From Luscinia megarhynchos (taxonomy: Eukaryota; Chordata; Aves; Passeriformes; Turdidae), in assembly GCA_034336665.1 (NCBI GenBank), contig JAPFBE010000002.1, positions 19,818,906-19,882,905 on the forward strand: DNA of 64,000 bases, read 5' to 3'. Each line of letters starts with the position of its first letter. Position 1 is the stretch's first letter. Shown here piece by piece: positions 34,776-45,620 of this stretch. Under the pieces are notes generated by a model. That model was not told where the DNA came from. It did no database searches and saw only the letters and a list, made by a program, of their open reading frames with translations. A program made the translations under genes and the position numbers.

Positions 34776-37700
34776 GCTCGGTGCCTATGTGTTGTTTTCA
34801 GTAGTGGGACAAATGTAGCTCCTGTGGTTCTGCACTGTGAACCTGGGCAGCAGTGCTGGCTGTCTATGGGGAACTCTGCTCTGAGCCAAAAGTGCAGAGA
34901 AAGGTCAAAAGGTAAGGATTTTGTGTTTGTCTGCAATATTAGCCACAGGTAGCAGGAAAAAGGGAAAATGGGGAGGTTCCCCTTCAGCTGTTGGTTTCCA
35001 GGTCCATGGACAGTGCAGAGAGCCCTGTATAATGCAGCTGGGACCTGGTGCTGCCATGCTCTGCCCTGCCCCTCCAGGGCTTCTGGGGCTGGGGACCAGG
35101 CTGGTGCTCTCCTGGCGAGCCCAAAACGTGGGGATCCTCTCACTGCCCTTAGTTCCCTGGCTGTTACAGCTTCCAGTGCACTTTAAAGTGAGTAAAACAT
35201 GAAAAAGGAAGATGGTAAAGTGAACTAAAGTAGTGAAGTTACAAATAGGAGGGAATTTACCAGGTAGCACCTCTTTGCTGGAAACCAGGGTCCTCAGAGG
35301 GGTTTTTGGTGCAGGAGATGGCAGAGCAAGCAAGGTGTGAAATACAATTATGGGGTCTGTGAAGCATCTGAAGATGGAGGGAAGAGTATTTTTCTCTTTA
35401 TGTGCAGACTTCTATTGACTATTGAGGTGCATTATAATTTTTGGCTTTAGAATGTGCTTTTAATTATTTTCCTTGAAGTAGTATAAATTAAAGCTGGCAG
35501 CTGTGGAGAGAGAAGGAAGGGGAAAGAGCATCATCTAATTTCTGGCCAAACAAATTTCTTGGAGGAATGGTGCAGGGGGGTGAGTGGAAGGAAAATCAAG
35601 CTGTTATTTCTACCATAAATTGTTTTGCATATGAGGACTTAAAGCTACATTTACTTTTGTGAGCATTTCTTACCGTTCAAAACAACGGAATACTTAGAGT
35701 GGGGAAGAAACAAAAAGTAAACAAGAGAAAAAAAACCTGGAAACGTTTTCTCCTTTTAGTATCTTTTTTACAGTCACTACGTGAAAGCATTTGAGGTACT
35801 TCCTACCTCTGTTAAATTCTGTTCATAGTTTCTGAGGTCTACTTCCTTCCTGTTATGTTTTCAGTGGCATTGTAAATGACATGTTTTACTCCCATCAACA
35901 CCGAAGGCATAGCTGTTTGGTTTTGTTCTCAAACGTTTTTTGTGTCAGTATTGGTTTTTCTGATTTTAATACAGCCGCAGCTGCAACTGTTTCTTGAAAG
36001 GGTTGTGTAGCAGAGAAGCACCTATATTCCAAATTTGGTTCTGCTGAGTAGTTTTGCCTGCTGCTGTCAACTGTAGTAGCCTTAGAGGGGTTGTAGGTTA
36101 ACCAGAAACAAGGAGATGTATTTTAAGCTGAAGTACAGTGTAACAGGGTTTGTGGAAAAAACGCAGGATTCACGTGAAAACCCCCGTGGCCTTTTGGACG
36201 GGCATGTGCGTGTTTACATCAGCGTTTGTCAGCAGCGTGGAGGTGGGGAAACACCACCCTGGGCACAGGGCTTTCAGGAAAAAGTAAAGCATTTTCTCTT
36301 GCACGCCCAGATCGCTGCCTCTGTGTGCTTGTGAGAGGAAGGGGGGAGGGAAGAGAAAGAGTGCTCACCAAAAAGGCCAAGCAGATTGAAACAATCATAT
36401 CTCCTTTCCCAGGCAGAACTGTGTGTCAGATTTAGATGAACTTGGATGGTACAACAATAAAGATTGCCAGGGTGGTTTTTATCTGAACTCTGATCTGGCT
36501 GGTAGTAGGCTCAGAGTTACTGATTTTTGATTGAATGCTTGTGAGTTTGGTTGGCTCTGAAGAGACATCAACAGGTCCCTGTGACTCGGAATATTGCCAG
36601 GTAGGTGATGTGCAGCCATTCAAGCACTTAACTTTCAAAGGTAAGCACATCCTTGTTCATCCCAGAGGAGTGGTCACATCCACTGTGACCCACAACCAGC
36701 TCCACTGCTGGCTTCAGGAGCCACTGTCCCAATGCCTGCAGAGTGCTCCAGGCCCTGGCTGTGCTGGAATGACAGTGAAGGAGGAGCTGACTCAGGTGTC
36801 TCAGAATAAGGCTCTTGGAACAATAGACGTTAAATAACTTAAGAACACACCAATTGTATGGGTTGTCACTGTCCTTTTGGCAACTGGCAAGAGGAAAAGG
36901 CAATCACCTGAAACTGAAACACGGGCCAGATGCCTTGGTTCTGGGTTTGGACTCATTTTTCTGCTTGGCCCTAGCAGAGGCTGACTGAACAGCTGATGTC
37001 TGACTGGATCTGCACAGGGTGATGTTCCACAAAATGGCAATTTTCAAGAGTGCAAAGAGCCCAGCCCAGGTTTTCATCTCTTAGATAGGAGCAGCGTCAT
37101 GCCCTGGTAAACAATGGCAATGAAACACAGGACTTCATTTTGCAAATGCATTTTTTATTGTTTCAGCACAGCATGGCTGCCTCGTACGTCTCTGCAGGCA
37201 GCTGGCAGCCTCCTGCCACTCCAGTTTACAGTGCTGCCAGCTGGGGCCAGGCCTGGAGTGCTGGGCACTTCTCTCAGATCAGTCTTCCAGGCTTCAGCTA
37301 TCATTTCCTGCTCCCTACAAAAGACAGGTCATGAATTATGCAAAAAATCTGTCTTTTAAACTAAGAGAATAGGCAGATCCAGGTGACTTTTCACAAACCA
37401 CAGCTAATGCATGCCCTTCATATTCCTGGGAAGTGTTTTCATCTTTGACCATTGGGCTTTCTCTGTTTTGGTTCTGAGACCAGCTTTTGAATTCGTGCTC
37501 TAGGAATGTCTGAAATCCAAAAACTTACGGACTCTGGTTGTCCTGTCTGCTTACCCGAGCTTTTAATCCCTTTCCTAGCCATGCAGAAATGATGTCTGTG
37601 TACTATTAATGGAACCATCTCCCAAAGGAAGTTCTCTGAATGCCCATGTGAACCTTGAGGTTAGAGCAGACACTTGCACCTTACCTGAAATATACTTTCC

Positions 37701-39389
37701 AAGCTCCCTCAGCTATGCCAGTGCAAGTGCAGTGTGTACATCACTATGTGCATGAAGCACATTTCATCCCATCCTCACTGTATTTTTTGTCTTGTTCCTT
37801 CTCACTTCCTTCATAAAGAGCAGATGTTTAAATCTAGATCAGGCAGGTAGAGACCCCAGATTTCCTCAGGTCTGCAAGATGCAGATTCTCTCTCTGACCT
37901 GGGAATGGGCCAGCACAGCACAGGCAGTGGTCAGATGCTTTCAGGTTCAAGCACCTCTGCTGATTGTCTCCAAATTGCATTAGCCTGTCATTGTCCATGG
38001 ATAAATCCTACTCATGCATCAGGCACTATTTATTTCATACAGTCTTATGTCTTCTCTTCCTGGTCTGATAAGCCCTGGCAAATGGTCATCAAGAAATTCC
38101 ATTTTTTCCTGGTGGTTGCAGCCATCTAGTAACATGCATTGCTTGCTGTGGATCTAGCTAACCTTTTTGACTCTCTCTTGGGCCCTCTATCAGTTTTCCT
38201 CTACACTGGCAGCAACATCTAAAGGCAGACAGTGCCTCTTAGTTGTGCATGCCAAGCAAGAGAGGGCACAACCTTTGAAGGTTAATCTCCAGACAGCACC
38301 ACAATTCCTGTAATTGTGAGTAGGATGTTCTTGTGTCTCCCCAGCTGTGGTTCTGATGCTCAAACCCACGAGCTGATCAGCAGAATCTAATCATGGCAAT
38401 CACTTGTGCTAGGCTTTCCCGTAGGAAGCTGGTGTGCAGCTTCTCTCCACCCGAGGCACCACATTCAAATTGCAGTTTCTCAAGGTGATTGACTCAATGG
38501 TTTCTCACGCTCCTGCCAGAGCCATTCATAACTGTCTCATAAAAGCAAAGGCTGAGCTCTTCTAGTTTCTAGCACAGAGCACATAGCCTCCAATAAAATC
38601 GCTTTTAGAGCTAGATATCCTACTTTTTTCCTTTCAAACGTCTGTGTTTCATGATTTTATATCCTCAGAAACCAAAGTTATGGGTCAGGCCTTGATACAT
38701 CTCCAATAGCTCATTTTCATTTCCTTTTTTCACACATGATCAAGAGCTTTAACCCTCTTCATGACTGTCCCCTCCCACAGAAAAAAACCCATGCAAGGAG
38801 TAGTGAGAGAGAAAGACTTCAAAAACAGGGTGAGTGACCTCATCTACTGTGGAGACGTCAGTCTCCAAGAAATAGGAAAGGTCAGAGCTGTTCAGAGCAA
38901 TGGGGTTTTTACAACTCAGCTAAAAAGCCCAGACTGGGTCTGAAGAATTCTTGATGTCCTCACTCTTTATCTCATCTTTTCTCAAACTGGTTGGTGACCC
39001 TCCATCCAGAGGAGTGGTTTTTGACAGAGAATACCCTCCTATGTTCCATTGCTCAACATGGACTTTCCAAAGGAAAGCAGTGAAATAAATGACAGATGTC
39101 TGCAAATATTGGGAATGTTGCAAATCCTTTTTGCCCTTTACAACCAAACACAGTGTTTTCTTCTGGGGCTTCTCCCACCCCCAGTATAACTGAATCCTGG
39201 AAGTTTGAATTGTCACTGGGCGTGGATGCAGGTCACAGCGCCCGCCTGAAGGATGACTAAAGTCTCACTTTCCTTTAAAGCCATCGCTCTACGAATAAAA
39301 TGGTTTGCCTGCACTCCCCACAAAGTTACAGGCACTGTTTAAATATAGCAAGCATCGATGTCTATCTGCAAATTACAAGGAAATGAATA
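34776..39389. other. Intergenic DNA between IRF4 and the orphan CpG island
   Basis: It may include a distal IRF4 3' UTR up to about 36.48 kb. Otherwise I see no gene, RNA gene or repeat family. Confidence 0.55.
36456..36461 (+). terminator. Distal poly(A) signal candidate for IRF4
   Basis: AATAAA is followed by the G/U-rich ccagggtggtttttatctg. It would give a 3' UTR of about 3.3 kb, close to the long mammalian form. No transcript evidence is available here. Confidence 0.35.
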
Positions 39390-39670
39390 AATCGAGGCGA
39401 GCCAACCGCAGGAGCGAAGAAAAGGAAGTTTGAAGCGAGCCTGGAGCGGTGACAGGCTGCGTGTGCGCGGGCACCGGCGGCGGCGACACCGCCAGCCCTC
39501 CCGCATCCCGGAGCGGCACCCGGGCTGGGCTGGACCGTGTCCTGGCGCCCTGCGACAGCCCGAGGGACAGCGGGCTGCCACCGCGGGGAGGGGACGGGCG
39601 GCGCTTTCTGGAAATGAACGAGCTCATTTCGGGGAGGGAGGCTCCGGCGCGCAGGGGATGAGCGCAGGAA
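39390..39670. promoter_or_regulatory. Isolated CpG island downstream of IRF4
   Basis: About 280 bp of CpG-dense, GC-rich DNA (GGCACCGGCGGCGGCGACAC and similar) lies between AT-rich flanks, about 6.2 kb past the IRF4 stop and 21 kb from the EXOC2 terminus. There is no convincing coding exon or TATA box. Such an island often marks an unannotated promoter, a non-coding RNA start or an enhancer, but the function is not shown by the sequence. Confidence 0.65.
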
Positions 39671-39830
39671 GTTGAAGCATGACTTCAATGCTGCTTACCA
39701 TCCTGCAGATATCTGGCAAAGTCATTTGGCCTGGCTTCATTTTTTTATTGTGAAGGTTTTTTTTTTCTGATTGCAAAATTTATATCAAAGCCAGAATCAT
39801 TAAGTAAAACATGAAGGTTTTGCATACAGA

Positions 39831-39848
39831 GTGTGTGTGTGTGTGTGT
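39831..39848 (+). repeat. (GT)n microsatellite
   Basis: A GT run of nine units ends in GTAG, in intergenic DNA just downstream of the orphan CpG island. Confidence 0.9.
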
Positions 39849-40328
39849 AGCTAGCAAGCCACCCTCACCCCTCTCCAGTAATCTTTTACACAATTGGCAG
39901 GGTTTATTCCCATGTGAGGGAAGTGCTAATGGCATCCTAAAAATTGTATGAAAATATTGGGCTGGGGGAGAGGCAAAAAGATCAAGTGCAAATCAGCATC
40001 TGCTGCAGGCTCTCAACGTGTGTTAGGCACTTAATTTTTCAGAGGAGGCAGAGGACAGTGTCTGCAGGCATGGACCTGGTGAATGCAAGGAGCAAAGTGG
40101 GGAGAAGGGCACTGGGTTGAGACAGTTCAGTTGCAGGTATAGTCAGGGTTCATTAGGGCCATTTAGTGTGTTCTGCCTTTCACAAGGGTCTGAAGTAGAG
40201 AAGTGGGTTTTGGCCAGGAGAAGTCAGCTAGTTCTCAGAAACAAGGCTGCACATGCAGACATGGGGAGCAGGAAAGGCATGAAAAATGTAAAAATAAAAA
40301 TCAGTGCATAAAGACAGGTCTTCCCCTC

Positions 40329-40353
40329 AAAAAAAAAAAAAAAAAAAAAAAAA
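40329..40353 (+). repeat. A25 homopolymer flanked by an imperfect direct repeat
   Basis: Twenty-five A residues are flanked by GCATAAAGACAGGT (40306-40319) on the left and GCATAAAAAGACAAGTT (40354-40370) on the right. An AATAAA at 40293-40298 lies 30 nt before the A run. The structure could be a retroposed tail or slippage. Confidence 0.85.
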
Positions 40354-40369
40354 GCATAAAAAGACAAGT

Positions 40370-41260
40370 TAAATAGCCAAACTTGGCTGGGAAAAGAGGT
40401 GGACAGATAAGAGCTCCTGCTTGTGGCTGCACAGGGTCAATTATGTGAGGGATGGGGGGAATGGAAGTTGTTATGAGGGCAGGTCTGGAAGAGCTCAGTG
40501 GGAGCTGAAGAAGAATGGAATGAGCCAGGAGCAAACCTGGAGACCATCCTAGGGGAGGATGGAGGAGGGCAAAGGGAGTGAAAGGCCCCCCAAGGGGCAG
40601 AGTGGGGTCTGGGCCATGAGGGAAGGTGACAGTGGGACTGCCGAGTGTGGGTGTAAGTGATAGCAAGTTGTGGTTGGAGTAGGGGAGGAAGCTTGAGGAA
40701 GAGCTTGGGAGGGAGAAAAGAAGCTTGGAGAGAAGGCAGCATAGCAAGAGGGATGCTGCAGCCATTGGGGCTCTGGCAAGCAGGACAAAGGGAGGCCAGG
40801 AAAGAAGAAGAGGATGGAGGTTGATGATGGTCAGAAGCAAGGATCTGGTTGTGTTTGGGAGACTCAATGTTAGGTGTGTGGCTGGGTCTAGAGAAGCTGG
40901 AGGAGATGGTTTTGGAAGGCATTGCCAGGAGGCTTTCATCCACACTCGGGGAATGGGGTTAAAGTAGCTCAGGAGCTGGGATAGAGTGAGCCAGAGTGAA
41001 CCCAGTGCTACAGAGAGATACAATCAGGGGCCTCAGAGCTGTTGGAGAGGACCTGAATAATCTCTGTGCAGAGGGGACAAAGGGGAGGCTGAAACAAGCA
41101 GCAAAGCCACAGCCAGTGATACAGCCAAGGTCACAGCAAGGCCAGGTGGAGAGACAAGAAGATGATGCTGAGGGAGAGACAAAGGTGGCCATAGAGAAGG
41201 AACTGAGAGCCCAGAGATCAGATAAGGAGCAGAGCATAGCCTGAAGAATGTTTTTAAGAG
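40370..41260 (+). other. Purine-rich (G+A) intergenic block
   Basis: For almost 900 bp the + strand is strongly biased to G and A, with few T. The pyrimidine-rich minus strand therefore has few stop codons and shows a 240-codon open frame of Leu/Ser/Pro-rich sequence with no recognisable domain. The + strand frame 40996-41244 is Gln/Glu/Lys-rich and starts at GTG, not ATG. I see no splice structure or family match and do not call a gene. Confidence 0.5.
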
Positions 41261-44200
41261 GAGTGAAAGTTAACAAGTGGTCCTGATGTGGTGAAGCCTT
41301 AGTGAAAGTGGGATGTTGAATATTTCCTCAGTTCCTCAACAAAGTCAAGCCAAGCTTCCTTGGCTTCAGGTGAATATCTCCCCACAGACACCCACGTGCT
41401 CCTGCTCCTGCCCAGCCATCTCCAGCTCCATGTTTGGAAGCAGAAAGTGAAGAGTATTACTCTTTGGAACTAAGACAGCAGTTCCTGTGCAGTCCACCAG
41501 GGAAATCTCATTAAGACTGCCAAGGGTTTAATGGGCCAAGAAGGCAGATTTTAAGTAGTGAATAGTTCAATTAATCATTGATTTTATTGCCAATGATGCA
41601 AAAGTACAAGCTGCCATTGCTAGTCAACACTTCTTTTCTGGAAAGCCCAGCTCCTTGGCCTGCCAATGCCATGACCATGCTCTCAGCAAGAAGATGCTGT
41701 GAGCTGCACAAGTGCAAGGAAGTGCCATGTTCCCAGAATGCATGGGATTGCTCTGGATCACACAGTCCAGCAGAAATCTCCTTCCTTTTCCATGAGCATG
41801 CAGCCAAGCCTTGCACATCAGTTGGCTCCATCTCCTCCCCGAGCCCCTTGCAGCTCCTCTGTGGGCTGGGCTGGAGGAGCCACCACTCCTCTCCCCCATC
41901 CCATGGCTGGAGGGGAGAGGCTAAATGCACCAGGCTATGGTCACCTACCTGATGGCAGAGGAGGATTCATGGGACAAGGCCTTCTGCCTGGCAAGAGGGA
42001 AAGTAAACCAGGCCCCAGAGTGTGTGGGGAAACACCTTGTGAGGTTTGCTAAGGGGCAGATAAAAATCTGGGGTAGATCCAGAGTAAACCCATGACTAAA
42101 GGCTACTCAAAGCTATCCTTTCACCCCTAAAATAGTCCTGTGCCTATTTGTGAGAAATCTCCCAGGTTTGCTTTTAAATGCATTGGAAGCAGGTGAGTTT
42201 TAAGATAAATAACACAGAGCAAATGTGCCGTTTATCACTTTTTATGCTGAAGATTAAAGCAAAGGTTTTCTTTTCTCTGCAAGGAATATGTGAACTGAGT
42301 GCAATTGTGTTAATGACAGCAGTAACAACAACAGAATAAGTATTATTATAGTGGAAACTGAAGTGTTGGTGAAACACAATCTAAGAAGCTGGAGCAGGAC
42401 AGGGCTGGGGTGGAGGCTCAAAATCCTGATTCCACTGACTGTGGGGCTGAGATGTCACCCCTGAGAGAAAAGTCTATGTTTAAAAAAACCAGAGATGACT
42501 TCAGCTATTTGGGAGTGGGTCTGTGGTGTTACCTAACTGCTGAGGACATCCCATGAACCTCACACAGCCACCTGCCTCTGTTTTGATGGCCATTTGGAAC
42601 TGAAGCAATGATGTGGTGGAAATAATTATCTCACCGTCTGATTTTGTTACTCCGGCAAGGTGTTTGCAGAACTTAGCGCTTTGTATAGGATAACAAAAAA
42701 GCAATGGGCTGGCTAATTCAATTAAAAGCAAATAACTACAGTCTAGGCACTGACAGCATGTGGGAGGAAGTGTTATTTCCACTGTGACTGGCAGCGAGTG
42801 ACTAGCAAAAACAAGGTGGCTTGAGGAAGGCTTGCGTGTTAATGGCATTTCCCTGTTCTGTTTGTCAAGCAAAGGTGGGAATATAGAGTCAGAATTTACT
42901 TGAATCAGTTCCTTTACAAGAATAGACGGGGGGCCTCCATCTCCATGGGAAGGGTGTGGAGTCACAGGGCACACAGGCAGCTTTGAGCTCACTGCAGAGT
43001 GCAAGGGGCAGGCACTCCAGGTCTCTGTGGGTGGAACAGAGCCCAGGACACCCGAGCTGTGCACAGGGCAGGTAGGAGATGGAGGTCTGGCTGCCAGGAG
43101 TGCTGAGCTGCTCTTGCTCTCTCTCTCTGTGGCAGCTGTCAGCTTTACCTAAAAAGTCTGTGGCGTGGCTGATTCACCTCGTACTCGAAGCAGCCACAGG
43201 CTCAGCAGTCTGGCTGCGGTGTCGGATCAGAGTTTTTCCAGAAGTGAATCAGACTCTGTCTAATGGCTGTATCAGGCATGATAACACAAAATGTCTAATA
43301 GCACCTTCCCTGTCACTGCCTGTCTGTGTTCAACGTTCCATCATCACAAAGATGAAAAGGCCACCTGTGCTGATTCTGGGTGCTCCATCCTTCAGAACAG
43401 CCCATAGGATGTTAATTCCCTCTGGACCACCTCAGATGGTTTGCATGAGGAGAAAATATTTCTGTATCAAAACTCACTTTAAAAGAAAATTGCCCATAAA
43501 TAACTAACTCCAGCCTCTCAATGGCTTAATCTTTCAGTCAATGTTTTGAGAGAGAGCCAGACCTGAGGTGCACCACAGAGAGGGACAGTTTTTGTGCTCC
43601 CAAGTATGTGATGCCTCTCACATTGGAGCAGGGATTCCTCTGCAGTGCTGTGCTCCTACTCACAGCTCTTACTCTGATTTGAAATCTGCCAGCCCAGGCT
43701 GGTACCAAACTCCTCATACTGAGCCAGGCTCAGCCTTCTAACAGGTCCTGTTTCTCCTCAAATGCATAACAGCAAAAATAAAATAAGTGTGTAGGTTCTC
43801 CCCCTCCTGCACCAGCTAGCATATTTTGTCAATGCAAACACAGAGAATATGCTCTGGACTTAGCTCTGCCATTTCAAAGATGTACAGAACAGAGTAAATC
43901 TGGAAAAGCTCAGACTTGAACTGGCATTACCTCTGACCCATCCCGATGTTCCCATGCTGGCTTTGGTGAGTTTCTTGTCTGCATCTTGTCTTGGTTCAAA
44001 TCAGACTACAAGCTCTCTGTCACGGTGCACGGGCATTTCTCTGTCACTGAGCACTGAGATGAGCTGGTGGCTCCAGCTGGGAGCTCTGTGTGGTGCCACA
44101 CTGCAAAGTCTGGGAGAAGGTGGCAGGGTGAATATAACAAATGCAGCCAAGAAGTAGAATTGCTGTAGCACATCTTACAGCACACAAAGCACCAGCACAC

Positions 44201-45475
44201 ACTTTGCTGGCATCCTGTAGGGCACAACCATCCTGGCCATGCCCATGCCCTGGAAAACAGAGCCTGCGAGTGTGTCCTGCAGCATCCTCTACCACCAGCT
44301 ACAGGGGCATCCCCAGGAAAACAGGGAGAGGCAGAGCATCTCCTGTGCCATCAGAGATGCCTTAATACCACTAAATGAGTGCCCAAATCTCTCCAGGATA
44401 TTAAAACCCTCACAGCAGCATAACCAAGAATGCGACCAAAGCAGATCTAACAAGAGCATGGCTGTGTGATGCACAGGTCCACACTGCACAGCTCCAGCCA
44501 TTCCAGGGCTTTGCAGCTCCCCTGTTCCACAGCGGATGGTATCGGCTGTTCTGGCTGTCTGAAAGAGTTTTCTCTTCCAGCTGCTCCTGAGAAGGGCAGC
44601 TCCTGCTGCTCAGTCATGGGAATTGCATGAGCTGGGCCCTGCTGGGAGGGACCAGGATGCTTCACCTGCAGGTAAAACCCTTGTTGCTGTGGGGAGCCTG
44701 CCCGAAGAGAGAGCAGCTACTTGACCACATTTACTTAGCCCAAAGGGTAGTTCCTTTTGTTCTGTGGTTGGCATCAGGAACTTCACACCAGTGATTTTTT
44801 TTTTTAAGTTGTTTTTTTTTCTCCTACCCAGTTTGAATGGGGCTGCCTCCTGCTCTTCCTTCCCCACTGCTCGTTTGTTCTCACTTACTGCCTCCCTGCG
44901 ATTCAGCAGCACTGGCTGAGGAGGGAGGTGGCTCAGGGTGTTCATTTTTTTTGCAACAGTGACATTGTCTCTGCCTGGGCTGGTTTGGCTTGGACAGGCA
45001 GCAAAACAAACCCCTTGGTGTTCACACAGCCCTGCCCTGTGTTAGACCCTCTCCAGCCCCATGGCATGTGGACAGAGCCCTTGTCCTGGGTGATGGGGAA
45101 GCCTCTGACTCCCCACTCTCCAGAAACTCACAGCTCTGCAGCCTGGGTAATGAACCAGCAGAAGCACCTCGGGATTTGAGCTGCATCCCAAGTGGAAGTA
45201 TTTGTGTTCTTTTCCTTCTTGTTCACTTTTTTTTTTCTTTCCCACTGCTGCCACAGGTCTGTCTGCTTTGCCTCTGCCTGTCAGTAAGTTGGGGCTGTGA
45301 GACAATAAGAATTCTGTTCTGCAGAAGGAACGGGGAGTGTTTTGTGACATTTGGAATTTGGGCTTTTGTTTGTTGTCTAGTTTGTTGTTTTTTTAATTCA
45401 GCGAGGGATGGAGGGAAAGCAAAATTTCATTGAGATTTTTCTTGGGGGGAAAAAAAGTCTCCAGGAAACAATAAA
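41261..45475. other. Intergenic DNA, no gene recognised
   Basis: It has mixed composition with scattered open frames below 190 codons and no domains. Nothing is supported as a gene. Confidence 0.6.
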
Positions 45476-45620
45476 AAATAAAATAAAATAAAATAAAATA
45501 AAATAAAATAAAATAAAATAAAATAAAATAAAATAAAATAAAAATAAAATAAAATAAAATAAAATAAAATATAAAATAAAATAAAATAAAATAAAATATA
45601 AATAATAAAATAAAATAAAA
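45476..45620. repeat. (TAAAA)n pentanucleotide microsatellite
   Basis: About 145 bp of TAAAA units carry only a few interruptions (ATATAAA, AATAAT). The open frame on the minus strand here (YFILFYFILF repeats) is an artefact of the repeat. Confidence 0.97.

Noticed and set aside
40301..41023. 240-codon minus-strand open frame
   Set aside because: It reads the pyrimidine strand of the purine-rich block and the A25 tract (giving a Phe run). Composition alone explains the lack of stops.
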